DNA of 64,000 nt, taken from the NCBI GenBank assembly GCA_050181915.1, contig JBFXCS010000001.1, positions 1,240,001 through 1,304,000 of the forward strand. The letters are read 5' to 3'. Position 1 is the first letter of the stretch; every line of letters begins with the position of its first letter. Shown here in pieces: positions 15,497 to 23,615 of this stretch. The notes beneath the pieces were generated by a model, which saw nothing but the letters and a program-made list of their open reading frames with translations, was not told where the DNA came from and made no database searches. A program made the position numbers and the translations under genes. This stretch comes from JBFXCS01 sp050181915 (GTDB lineage Bacteria; Actinomycetota; Thermoleophilia; Miltoncostaeales; Miltoncostaeaceae).

Positions 15497-15602
15497 TGTT
15501 CTCCTGAAGCGGTGGTGTCGTGGGCGCGACGGTCGATCTTCCCATCGCCGGCACCGCGAATGCGACCCGCGATCCGCCAGAACCTGCGGACGGACGCCCC
15601 GT

Positions 15603-17195
15603 TCAGTTGATGCGCGAGGCCCTCCCGGCCCATTCGCGCTCGCGCAGCTCCACCTTGCGCACCTTGCCGGTGGAGGTGCGCGGCAGCCCGGCGACCAGCT
15701 CCACCACGTCCGGGCACTTGTAGGCGGCGAGGCGCTCGCGGACGTGGTCGCGGATCTCGTCGGGCTCGGCCGCGGCGCCGGGCCGCAGCACCACGAACGC
15801 CTTGGGCCGCTCGCCCCAGCGGTCGTCGGGGATGCCCACCACGGCGGCCTCCAGCACCGCCGGATGGCTCACGACGGCCTGCTCGACCTCGATCGTCGAG
15901 ATGTTCTCGCCGCCGGAGATGACGACGTCCTTGGCCCGGTCGCGCAGCTCCACGTATCCGTCCGGGTGCCACACGCCGAGGTCGCCCGAGTGGAACATCC
16001 CGCCGCGGAAGGCGGCCGCCGTCGCCTCGGGGTCGTCGTGGTAGCCCTTCATCACGTTATTGCCGGTCATGACGATCTCGCCGACGGTGACGCCGTCGCG
16101 CGGCACGTCGCGGCACTCCTCGTCGACCACCCGGATGGGATCGGCCGTCACCATCGCCACCCCCTGCCGCGACAGCAGGCGGGCGCGCGCCGACGGCGAC
16201 TCGTCCTCCCAGCCCGGCTGCCACTGGCACACGGTGTACGGGCCGTAGGTCTCGGTGAGGCCGTACACGTGGATCACCCGCGCGCCGAGCGCGTCGGCCT
16301 GCGCCAGCGTGGTGGGGTTGGGCGGCGCGGCCGCCGTCACCACCACGAGGCCGCGGTCGAGCGGGTGGGCCTGCGCGGCGTTCACCAGCACCGACACCAC
16401 CGCGGGGGCGCCGCAGAGGTGGGTCACCCCCTGCTCGTCGATCGCCCGCCAGATCGCGTCGTCGCGCACCTGCCGCAGGCACACCTGCGCGCCGCCCGCC
16501 GCGACGATGGCCCACGGGTGGCACCACCCGTTGCAGTGGAACATCGGCAGCGTCCACAGGTAGACCGTCGTCGGGTCGTGCCCCGCCGTGATGTTCTCGC
16601 TCAGCGCGTTGAGGTAGGCGCCGCGGTGGGTGTACATCACGCCCTTCGGCGCCCCCGTGGTGCCGGACGTGTAGTTCAGCGCGATCGTCGCGTCCTCGTC
16701 GTCCACCGCCCACGGCAGCGGGTCGTCGGCGCCCCGGGCCAGGAGCTCCGCCCAGCTCGCGCCGGGCGCGCCCGGGTCGGTGCCGGTCGCGTCCACCCAC
16801 ACGACCTCCTCGACCCGGTCGGCCACCGGCCGGACGGTGGCCGCGAGCTCCGTGTCGGCCACCAGCAGCCGGCTGCCCGAGTGCTCCAGGATCGCCCCGA
16901 CCTCGGGCGGCGCCAGGCGGGTGTTGAGCGCCACCAGCACGGCGCCCGCGAGGGGCACCGCGAAGTGGGCGACGAGCAGCTCGGGGATGTTCGGGCTGAG
17001 GAAGGCCACCCGGTCGCCGGGACCGATCCCCGAGGCCCGCAGGGCGTGGGCGGCGCGGGTGACCTCGGCGGCCAGCTCGGCGTAGGTGACGCGGCGCTCG
17101 CCGTCGACCACGGCGACGCGGGTCGGGAAGACCTCGGCCGACCGCCCCAGGAAGGCGAGCGGCGTGAGCGGCGTGATGTGGACCGGGGACCCCAC
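15603..17195 (-). CDS. Acyl-CoA synthetase (AMP-forming), fatty-acid type
   Basis: A 530-residue adenylate-forming enzyme that activates a carboxylic acid to its CoA thioester through an acyl-AMP. Core motifs are all present: YTSGTTGAPKGVMYTHRG (P-loop), MFHCNGW, HVYGLTETYGP, the GDLGVWHPDGY hinge region and the C-terminal catalytic lysine in PRTSTGKVRKVELRE. The HCNGW variant and length match medium/long-chain fatty-acid or methylmercaptopropionate-type CoA ligases; chain length is not readable. GTG start. It is divergent from the antiporter gene and upstream of the large regulator. Confidence 0.88.
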   Translation of the reverse strand: MGSPVHITPLTPLAFLGRSAEVFPTRVAVVDGERRVTYAELAAEVTRAAHALRASGIGPGDRVAFLSPNIPELLVAHFAVPLAGAVLVALNTRLAPPEVGAILEHSGSRLLVADTELAATVRPVADRVEEVVWVDATGTDPGAPGASWAELLARGADDPLPWAVDDEDATIALNYTSGTTGAPKGVMYTHRGAYLNALSENITAGHDPTTVYLWTLPMFHCNGWCHPWAIVAAGGAQVCLRQVRDDAIWRAIDEQGVTHLCGAPAVVSVLVNAAQAHPLDRGLVVVTAAAPPNPTTLAQADALGARVIHVYGLTETYGPYTVCQWQPGWEDESPSARARLLSRQGVAMVTADPIRVVDEECRDVPRDGVTVGEIVMTGNNVMKGYHDDPEATAAAFRGGMFHSGDLGVWHPDGYVELRDRAKDVVISGGENISTIEVEQAVVSHPAVLEAAVVGIPDDRWGERPKAFVVLRPGAAAEPDEIRDHVRERLAAYKCPDVVELVAGLPRTSTGKVRKVELREREWAGRASRIN

Positions 17196-17266
17196 ACCCG
17201 GGTCCTATTGCCTGCGCGCCGCCGGGTCAAGGCTCGCGCGCGTCCGCCCCGGCATCATGTGCGGCC

Positions 17267-19141
17267 GTGGAGCCCGCCCTCATCGTCCTCGGCCTGGTCG
17301 TCACGGTGGGCGTGGTGGCCGGCCTCTGCCGCCGGTTGGACCTGTCGGCGCCGCTGCTGCTCGTGGTGGTCGGCGTGGCCGGCTCGTTCATCCCCGGGAT
17401 CCCGGACATCGAGCTCGACCCCGACCTGGTGCTGATCGGGCTGCTGCCGCCGCTGCTCTACGCCGCGGCGATCCGCACGTCGCTGGTCGACTTCCGCGCG
17501 AACCTCTACCCCATCCTGCTGCTGTCGGTGGGCGCCGTCGTGGTGACGACCCTGGCGGTCGGCGCGGTAGCGTGGTGGGTGACGCCCGGGTTGACGGTCG
17601 CCGCCGCCCTGGCGCTGGGCGCCGTGGTGGCGCCCCCGGACGCCGTCGCGGCCACGGCGATCGCCCGCAAGGTCGGCATGCCGCGGCCGCTGGTGGGGAT
17701 CCTCGAGGGCGAGAGCCTGGTCAACGACGCCACCGCCCTCGTCGCCCTGACCGTCGCCGGCACGGCCATCACCGAGAGCGTCAGCGCGGGCGGCATCGGG
17801 CTGGAGTTCGTGCGGGCGGCGGGCGGCGGCCTGGCCATCGGGCTGGTGGCGGCCACCGTCCTGTCGATGGTGCGCCGGCGCATCGAGGACCCCGTGCTCG
17901 ACACGCTGCTGTCGTTCACCGCCCCCTACGTCGCCTTCCTCCCCGCCGAGGCCGTCCACTCGTCCGGCGTCCTGGCCGTCGTCACCACCGGGCTGGTGCT
18001 GGGGCACAAGGCGCCGGTGCTGCAGTCGGCCGCGTCGCGGATCGCGGAGAACACGAACTGGCGCACCGTGCAGTTCCTGCTCGAGAACGTGGTGTTCCTG
18101 CTCATCGGCCTGCAGATGAGGTCCCTGGTCGAGGCGGTGGGCGACGCGCACCTGTCCGCCTGGAGGGTGACCGGCGTCTGCGCCGCGGTGCTCGCCGCCA
18201 CCATCGCGGTGCGCGCGGTCTACGTCTTCGGCAGCCAGATCGCGCACCTGGTCGGCACCCCGCGCATGCGGCGCCGGGCCTGGAGCAGCGCGGGGTCGGC
18301 GGTGGTCTCGTGGGCCGGGATGCGCGGCGTCGTGACCCTGGCCGCGGCGTTCGTGCTGCCCACCGAGACGCCGCACCGCGACCTGCTGCACCTGGCCGCG
18401 TTCGTGGTGGTCGCGGGCACCCTGCTCATCCAGGGCACGACGCTGCCGTGGCTGGTGCGGCGCCTGGGGCTGACGGCGCCGAACGTGGCCGAGGACGCCC
18501 TGCAGGCCGCCGCCGTGCTCGACGAGGCATCGCGCGCCGGGCTCGACCGCCTGGAGCAGGTGCGGACGCCCGACGACCCGCCCGAGGTCATCGAGGAGCT
18601 GCGCGGCCGCGCCCGTCGCCGGCCGGACGCCCTCTGGGAGCGGCTGGGGCGCTCGGCCGACGAGCTGGAGCCGCCGTCGGCGACCTACCGGCGCCTGCGC
18701 CTGGAGATGATCCGGGCCGAGCGCGAGCGCGTGCTGCAGCGCCGGCGCACGGGCACGGTCGACGACGAGGTGCTGCGCGCCGTGCTCGCCATGATCGACA
18801 TGGAGGAGTCGCTGCTCGACCGCATCGAGGACGCCACCACGCGCATCGACGACGCCGATCTGGTGAGCCCGGAGCGCGGCGCGGGCGACTGCGAGCACCT
18901 GCGCGACGCGCCCGCGGCCGCCACCCCGCGCACGCCCGGCGCCTGCGAGGAGTGCCTGCGCGACGGCACCCGCTGGGTGCACCTGCGCATGTGCCTCACC
19001 TGCGGGCACGTGGGGTGCTGCGACTCCTCGGTGGGCCGTCACGCCACGGGCCACTTCCACGAGACCGGCCACCCGGTGATGCGCAGCGTCGAGCCCGGCG
19101 AGGCGTGGCGCTGGTGCTACGTGGACCGGCACCTGGGCTGA
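17267..19141 (+). CDS. CPA1 Na+/H+ antiporter fused to a UBP-type zinc finger
   Basis: A 624-residue two-part protein. Residues 1-400 hold about twelve membrane helices with the CPA1 exchanger motifs GAVVAPPDAVAATAIARK and ILEGESLVNDATALV, expected to exchange H+ for Na+ or K+ across the membrane. A cytoplasmic helical segment (about 410-540) follows. The C-terminus (from about 541) is a UBP-type zinc finger: CEHL, CEECLRDG, MCLTCGHVGCCDSS, GRHATGHFHETGHPVM and the final WCYVD. In eukaryotes this finger binds the ubiquitin C-terminus; its bacterial role is unknown. GTG 17267 lacks a clear SD. Confidence 0.9.
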   Translation: MEPALIVLGLVVTVGVVAGLCRRLDLSAPLLLVVVGVAGSFIPGIPDIELDPDLVLIGLLPPLLYAAAIRTSLVDFRANLYPILLLSVGAVVVTTLAVGAVAWWVTPGLTVAAALALGAVVAPPDAVAATAIARKVGMPRPLVGILEGESLVNDATALVALTVAGTAITESVSAGGIGLEFVRAAGGGLAIGLVAATVLSMVRRRIEDPVLDTLLSFTAPYVAFLPAEAVHSSGVLAVVTTGLVLGHKAPVLQSAASRIAENTNWRTVQFLLENVVFLLIGLQMRSLVEAVGDAHLSAWRVTGVCAAVLAATIAVRAVYVFGSQIAHLVGTPRMRRRAWSSAGSAVVSWAGMRGVVTLAAAFVLPTETPHRDLLHLAAFVVVAGTLLIQGTTLPWLVRRLGLTAPNVAEDALQAAAVLDEASRAGLDRLEQVRTPDDPPEVIEELRGRARRRPDALWERLGRSADELEPPSATYRRLRLEMIRAERERVLQRRRTGTVDDEVLRAVLAMIDMEESLLDRIEDATTRIDDADLVSPERGAGDCEHLRDAPAAATPRTPGACEECLRDGTRWVHLRMCLTCGHVGCCDSSVGRHATGHFHETGHPVMRSVEPGEAWRWCYVDRHLG

Positions 19142-19180
19142 GATCGGCGCCGGGGCGGGCCGGGGCGGCGCCCGTCGTAC

Positions 19181-19186
19181 TACGGT
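19181..19186 (+). promoter_or_regulatory. -10 hexamer TACGGT of the luciferase-like gene
   Basis: TACGGT ends 9 nt before ATG 19196 and no Shine-Dalgarno is present, consistent with a nearly leaderless transcript. Confidence 0.35.
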
Positions 19187-19195
19187 GATGGAACG

Positions 19196-20221
19196 ATGGC
19201 CTTCCCCCTCTCGATCCTCGACGTGTCCCCGATCCCCTCGGGCGCGACCGCCGCGGACGCGCTGCGCAACACCATCGACCTCGCCCGCCTCGCCGACCGC
19301 GCCGGCTACCACCGCTACTGGCTGGCCGAGCACCACAACAGCGCGGGCATCGCGAGCGCCGTCCCGGAGCTGATGATCGGCTACGTCGCCGGCGCCACCG
19401 AGCGCCTGCGGGTGGGCTCGGGGGGCGTGATGCTGCCGAACCACGCGCCCCTGCGGGTGGCCGAGGCCTTCGGGATGCTGGAGTCGCTGCACCCGGGCCG
19501 CATCGACCTGGGCGTGGGGCGGGCGCCGGGCACCGACCATCCCACCGCCGTCGCGCTGCGCGGCTCCCGCGAGGCGCTCGGGGCGGACGACTTCCCCGAG
19601 CGGCTCTCCGAGCTGCGCGGCTTCCTCGACGGCGGCTTCCCGCCCGACCACCCCTACCACCGCGTCCGGGCCGTCACGAGCGGCGACGGCGCGCCGCCCG
19701 TCTGGATGCTGGGATCGAGCGACTACGGCGCCCGCCTGGCCGCCGAGCTGGGGCTGGGCTTCGCCTTCGCCCACCACATCAACCCCGGTCTGGCGGTGCC
19801 GGCGCTGAACTTCTACCGCGAGTACTTCCGCCCGGCGCGGCCCGGCGACCGGCCCTGGGCGATCCTCGCCACCTCGGTCGTGACGGCGCCGACCGCCGAC
19901 GAGGCCGCCTGGCTCGCGGCGAGCCTCGACCTGATGTGGCTGCGCATCGGCCGCGGCGAGAGCGCGCCCGTGCCCTCGCCCGAGGAGGCGCGCGACGCCC
20001 GGCTCACCCCCCTGGAGCGCGAGCGGGTGGAGGCGAACCGCGCCCGCCACACGGTGGGGGACCCGGCCACCGTGGCCGCGCGGCTGACCGACCTGGTGGA
20101 GCGCAGCGCGGCCGACGAGCTGATGGCGATGACCATCGTCTACGACCACGCGGCCCGCCGGCGCTCGTACGAGCTGCTGGCCGGAGAGCTGATCCCCGCC
20201 GCCCCGGCCCGCTCGGCCTGA
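19196..20221 (+). CDS. Luciferase-like (LLM class) flavin-dependent oxidoreductase
   Basis: A 341-residue TIM-barrel flavin monooxygenase of the bacterial luciferase superfamily (MsnO8-like group). The start LSILDVSPIPSGATAADAL and YHRYWLAEHHN, GSGGVMLPNHAPLRVAEAF, GRIDLGVGRAPG and GSSDYGARLAAELGLGFAFAHH are diagnostic. It is expected to use reduced FMN and O2 on an unknown substrate. Apparently monocistronic, with a TACGGT -10 hexamer 9 nt before the ATG. Followed by a non-coding stretch with twin palindromes. Confidence 0.88.
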   Translation: MAFPLSILDVSPIPSGATAADALRNTIDLARLADRAGYHRYWLAEHHNSAGIASAVPELMIGYVAGATERLRVGSGGVMLPNHAPLRVAEAFGMLESLHPGRIDLGVGRAPGTDHPTAVALRGSREALGADDFPERLSELRGFLDGGFPPDHPYHRVRAVTSGDGAPPVWMLGSSDYGARLAAELGLGFAFAHHINPGLAVPALNFYREYFRPARPGDRPWAILATSVVTAPTADEAAWLAASLDLMWLRIGRGESAPVPSPEEARDARLTPLERERVEANRARHTVGDPATVAARLTDLVERSAADELMAMTIVYDHAARRRSYELLAGELIPAAPARSA

Positions 20222-20344
20222 GCGCGCGGCGCGGCCGGGGGCGACCGTCCTCGGAGCGACGCGCGGGCCGGCGTCCTCCATGTCGATGAACTGAGTCGGG
20301 ATTCATGCCGGGATCCCGGTCCCCATGAGGCTTCTCGGCCGTCC

Positions 20345-20379
20345 GGCCAATTGGCCGCACACGCCACGGCCAATTGGCC
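20345..20379. repeat. Two copies of the 12-bp palindrome GGCCAATTGGCC
   Basis: Perfect palindromes at 20345-20356 and 20368-20379, 23 bp centre to centre (about two helical turns), in the 193-nt gap between two convergent genes. The CAATTG cores stand out in very GC-rich DNA. They could be protein-binding sites or part of a terminator; nothing else is seen in the gap. Confidence 0.7.
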
Positions 20380-20414
20380 ACGGCCCCCACGGCCCGGTCC
20401 ACGGCACGCCCCGC

Positions 20415-20960
20415 TCAGCGACCGGCGGCCGGCTCCCGGCGCGGGTGGAGCGTGTAGCTGAGGCTCCAGGCCATGTCGATCGCGACGATGATCGCCCAGT
20501 GCCAGACCATGCCGGTGAGCGCCTCGGTGCGGGAGGCCTCGCCCACCATCGCGGCGGCCGCCAGGAGCAGGACGCTGCCCACCGCCCAGGCCAGGAGGTG
20601 GCGGTACCAGGTGCGGCGCTCCGCGCGGGCGTGCGCGGCGCCGTAGCGCGGACGGCGGACCGGCGGCGGACCGCCGCCCAGCCGGTGGGCGGCCCGCGCG
20701 TCGGCCCAGGCGATCATGCGGTGGCCGAACGCCACCGACACGCCGATGTAGACGCCCGCGAGGGCATGGAGGGTGGTGGCGGTCGCCCCGCCGCGCAGGT
20801 CCACGATCGTCGCGGACAGGAGGACGAGATCGACGAGGGGCGCCGCGACCAGGAAGCCCAGGCCCACCCGCGGCATCCGCAGGAGGTAGCGCGCCACCAG
20901 GCCCAGCGAGACCAGCACCCAGAAGCCGATCTCGCATCCCACGATCACCAGACCGATCAT
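20415..20960 (-). CDS. Membrane protein of unknown function, TetR-controlled
   Basis: A 181-residue protein with five or six hydrophobic segments (IVGCEIGFWVLVSLGLVARY, GFLVAAPLVDLVLLSAT, TLHALAGVYIGVSVAFGHRM, LAWAVGSVLLLAAAAMVG, WHWAIIVAIDMAWSLSY) and a polar loop near residues 85-115. I do not recognise the family. It is divergent from a TetR gene, with two related palindromes in the shared promoter region, so its expression is probably tied to that regulator's ligand. Confidence 0.7.
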   Translation of the reverse strand: MIGLVIVGCEIGFWVLVSLGLVARYLLRMPRVGLGFLVAAPLVDLVLLSATIVDLRGGATATTLHALAGVYIGVSVAFGHRMIAWADARAAHRLGGGPPPVRRPRYGAAHARAERRTWYRHLLAWAVGSVLLLAAAAMVGEASRTEALTGMVWHWAIIVAIDMAWSLSYTLHPRREPAAGR

Positions 20961-20977
20961 GACCGCCCACCCCTTTG

Positions 20978-21027
20978 TAATACGACCGTGCTAAATCGCC
21001 ACGCCCGATGTTAGCACGGGTGTGCTA
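20978..21027. promoter_or_regulatory. Paired TetR operators
   Basis: A perfect inverted repeat TAGCAC-N4-GTGCTA lies at 21012-21027, just before the TetR start. A degenerate copy TAATAC-N4-GTGCTA lies at 20978-20993, just before the divergent membrane-protein gene. Centres are 34 bp apart, one site per promoter. Confidence 0.6.
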
Positions 21028-21037
21028 GAAAGGCGCC

Positions 21038-21610
21038 GTGCCCCGCCAGGTCGACAGCGCGGAGCGCCGCGCCCTGATCGCCCGCGCCGTGTGGCGCGTC
21101 ATCCTGCGCGACGGCCTCGAGAGCGCCTCCGTCCGCAAGGTCGCCGCCGAGGCGGGGCTGTCGGCCGGCTCGCTGCGCCACTACTTCGCCTCGCAGTCCG
21201 AGCTCGTCGCCTTCTCGATGGAGCTGGTCATCGAGCGCGTCACCGCCCGGGCGACGGCCCGCCTCGACGAGGGCTTCGCGGCCGTGCTCGACGAGGTGCT
21301 GCCCCTCGACGAGGAACGCCGCGCCGAGGTGGAGGTGTGGCTGGCCTTCACCGCCCGCTCGCGCGTCGACCCCGCCCTCGACGCCGTGCGCCGCCGCTCC
21401 GACGAGGCCCTCCGCGGCCTGTGCGCCGCGGCCGTGGCCGAGGTCACCGACGGCCGCCTGGCCGACTCCGAGGCGTCGATCGAGGCCGAGGCCCTGTACG
21501 CGCTCGTCGACGGCCTGGCGCTGCACGCCGTGGCCGGGGACGGCGCCGACCCGTCGCCGGCGGCGATGCGCGCGGTGCTGGCCCGGCACCTGGAGCGCCT
21601 CGGCGCGTAA
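21038..21610 (+). CDS. TetR-family transcriptional regulator
   Basis: A 190-residue TetR protein with HTH at about residues 25-60 (VRKVAAEAGLSAGSLRHYFA) and a C-terminal domain of the BetI/TetR_C_6 type (VEVWLAFTARSRVDPAL, EALYALVDGLALHAV). GTG 21038 lies 10 nt after a perfect palindrome, so autoregulation is likely. It is divergent from a membrane protein and 50 nt upstream of a thioesterase gene on the same strand. Confidence 0.87.
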   Translation: MPRQVDSAERRALIARAVWRVILRDGLESASVRKVAAEAGLSAGSLRHYFASQSELVAFSMELVIERVTARATARLDEGFAAVLDEVLPLDEERRAEVEVWLAFTARSRVDPALDAVRRRSDEALRGLCAAAVAEVTDGRLADSEASIEAEALYALVDGLALHAVAGDGADPSPAAMRAVLARHLERLGA

Positions 21611-21660
21611 CCTCAGGGCCCGTCGCCCGCCGTGGGGCGACCCCGGCACCGGGAGGGGCC

Positions 21661-22044
21661 ATGGAGGCACGACTGCTGGAGTCCGTCTTCCCCACGGACA
21701 CCAACCCCCAGGGCAACCTGTTCGGGGGCACCCTGCTGGCCTGGATGGACAAGGCGGCCGGCTACGCGGCGATGCGGCGGGCGCGCAGCACCGTGGTCAC
21801 GGCGGCGATCGAGAACATCGCCTTCCAGGTCCCCATCCTGCAGGGCGACCTGGTCGAGGTGGTCGCCCAGGTGGAGCGCGTCGGCACCACCAGCATGCGG
21901 GTGCGCGTGGACGTCTATCGCGAGCGGCCGGTCGAGGGGTCGAAGGGCGAGCTGTGCGTCGTCGGCCACTTCACGATGGTCGCCATGGGCCCCGACCGGA
22001 AGCCCGTCGCGGTGCCCGCGGAGGACGAGGCGGCGCGCGCGTAG
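21661..22044 (+). CDS. Acyl-CoA thioesterase (hotdog fold, YciA-like)
   Basis: A 127-residue hotdog-fold thioesterase that hydrolyses acyl-CoA to free acid and CoA. FPTDTNPQGNLFGGTLLAWM contains the conserved Asn-Gly catalytic region, followed by AIENIAFQVPILQGDLVEVV and GTTSMRVRVDVYRE. GGGAGGGG precedes ATG 21661. Length is close to family norm (about 130). It ends 30 nt before the convergent glutamate-cysteine ligase-like gene. Confidence 0.85.
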   Translation: MEARLLESVFPTDTNPQGNLFGGTLLAWMDKAAGYAAMRRARSTVVTAAIENIAFQVPILQGDLVEVVAQVERVGTTSMRVRVDVYRERPVEGSKGELCVVGHFTMVAMGPDRKPVAVPAEDEAARA

Positions 22045-22074
22045 CTCCGGGGCGGCGGCGCGGCACCGGGCCGG

Positions 22075-23559
22075 TCAGCCGGTCGGCACGCTCCACCGGT
22101 GGACCGGCGCGCCGTCGGCGGCGCGCTCGATGTAGGCCTCGGTCATCAGCGCCAGGGCCTCGCGGCGCCCGGCGCGCCCCTCGAGCGCGGCGAGCGCCCG
22201 GCGCTGCCACGACGACCCGGTGGCGCCGAGGGCGGCGCGGCGCTCGATGACGGACAGGTGCTCCTCGGCCTCGTCCTCCGCCACCCCCGCCGCCTCCAGC
22301 CCGTGACGCGCCACCGGGATCAGGTGGCGCACCAGGTCGACGGCGGCCCAGGGGCGCGGCGACGGGGCCTCGGGGGCCGGCCACAGCAGCACCGCCTCCA
22401 GGCCCTGACGGGCCGCGGCGTAGAAGTTGCGGCGGGCGAAGTCGAAGGGCAGCGACCGCGCGACCCAGCCCATCTCGGGAGCCACCGCCAGCGTCAGCCC
22501 CACGAGGAAGGCGGCGTTGGCCATCATGTCGGCCAGCGTCGGCCCACCCGGTAGCGCACGCAGCTCGATGCGCAGGTGGGCGTCGCGGCCCGGTGCCATC
22601 ACGGCGCGCACCCAGCGCCACACCGTGCCGTGGTGGAGGCGCAGCTCGTGCAGCCCGGGGTCGAGGCCGGCCCGGTGGGCGGCGATCGGGTCCTCCTCGT
22701 CCACCACCGGGAGGATCGGCACGTGCAGGGCGACGCTCTCGGCGAAGGGCTCGAGGGGGCCCGCCACCCAGCCGTGACCGAACGACGCGCGCGAGGGCAG
22801 CCACGCCGAGCCGATCGTCGCGCGGTCGTCGACCGCCTGGCCGAAGAGCGCGACGCGGGTCTCGTGCCACAGCACGCGCTCCAGCAGCAGCGGCGAGTTC
22901 GCGCCCACCGCCAGCGCCGGAGCCAGGGCCACCTGGGCCGCGTTGAGCGCCGCGGCGAACCCGGCCGGCGGCACGCGCAGGTGGATGTGGAACCCGGTCG
23001 CCGCCCCCTCCAGGGTGACGTCGTCCCAGGCGGTGTCGAGGGCCTCGGGGCCGTCGATGCGGATGCGGAAGGGACCGCCCCGCAGCCGCCTCAGGCCCGC
23101 GTTGAGCGCGCGGAAGCGAGGCGAGTCGCTCATCGCCGGGGGGCCGAGGTGCTCGGCGCGCAGCGTCGGCAGGATCCCCACGGCCACCGCGCGGGCGCCG
23201 GCCCGCTCGGCCGCGGCGTCGAGCGAGCGCAGGCCCGCGGCCAGGTCGTCGCGGATGGCCGCGAACGGCCTCCCGGCGAGCGGGCAGGGCCGCGAGTTCA
23301 GCTCCAGGTTGAAGCGGTCGAGCTCCAGCTCGAGGCGCTCGTCGTCGGCGACCTCGCACACGCGGTGGTTGACCGGCGCCGGCTGGGCGCGCTCGTCGAC
23401 CAGGCCCACCTCCAGCTCCGCGCCCAGCGACGGCGCCCCGGCCCCGAACCCGGGGCGATCGAGCAGCGCCTCGAGCACGGCGAGGCCCTCGCGACAGCGG
23501 TCGCCGAAGATCCGGTGGTCCTCGTCGCTGAACCGCTCGTCCGCGATCTCCCGGCCCAT
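22075..23559 (-). CDS. Glutamate-cysteine ligase-like carboxylate-amine ligase
   Basis: A 494-residue member of the glutamate-cysteine ligase superfamily: the acidic metal site LGAELEVGLVDE, ELELDRFNLELNSRP, TGFHIHLRVPP, SPLLLERVLWHETRVALF and LRIELRALPGGPTLADM. The enzyme would form a gamma-glutamyl amide using ATP. Whether cysteine is the substrate is uncertain, since Actinomycetota use several low-molecular-weight thiols and family members can be redirected. ATG 23559 is chosen over an upstream GTG because GGGGAGGG stands just before it. Divergent from the MFS gene. Confidence 0.75.
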   Translation of the reverse strand: MGREIADERFSDEDHRIFGDRCREGLAVLEALLDRPGFGAGAPSLGAELEVGLVDERAQPAPVNHRVCEVADDERLELELDRFNLELNSRPCPLAGRPFAAIRDDLAAGLRSLDAAAERAGARAVAVGILPTLRAEHLGPPAMSDSPRFRALNAGLRRLRGGPFRIRIDGPEALDTAWDDVTLEGAATGFHIHLRVPPAGFAAALNAAQVALAPALAVGANSPLLLERVLWHETRVALFGQAVDDRATIGSAWLPSRASFGHGWVAGPLEPFAESVALHVPILPVVDEEDPIAAHRAGLDPGLHELRLHHGTVWRWVRAVMAPGRDAHLRIELRALPGGPTLADMMANAAFLVGLTLAVAPEMGWVARSLPFDFARRNFYAAARQGLEAVLLWPAPEAPSPRPWAAVDLVRHLIPVARHGLEAAGVAEDEAEEHLSVIERRAALGATGSSWQRRALAALEGRAGRREALALMTEAYIERAADGAPVHRWSVPTG

Positions 23560-23615
23560 CGCGCCCTCCCCGGTCACGGTTGGAGAAGCCCCGCCGGGCA
23601 GAGTAGAAACCACCC

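Noticed and set aside
13440..15554. Very long alternative frame opposite or alongside the large regulator
   Set aside because: Composition is almost only R, A, G, P; the 1113-residue frame carries coherent ATPase, TPR-like and BTAD motifs.
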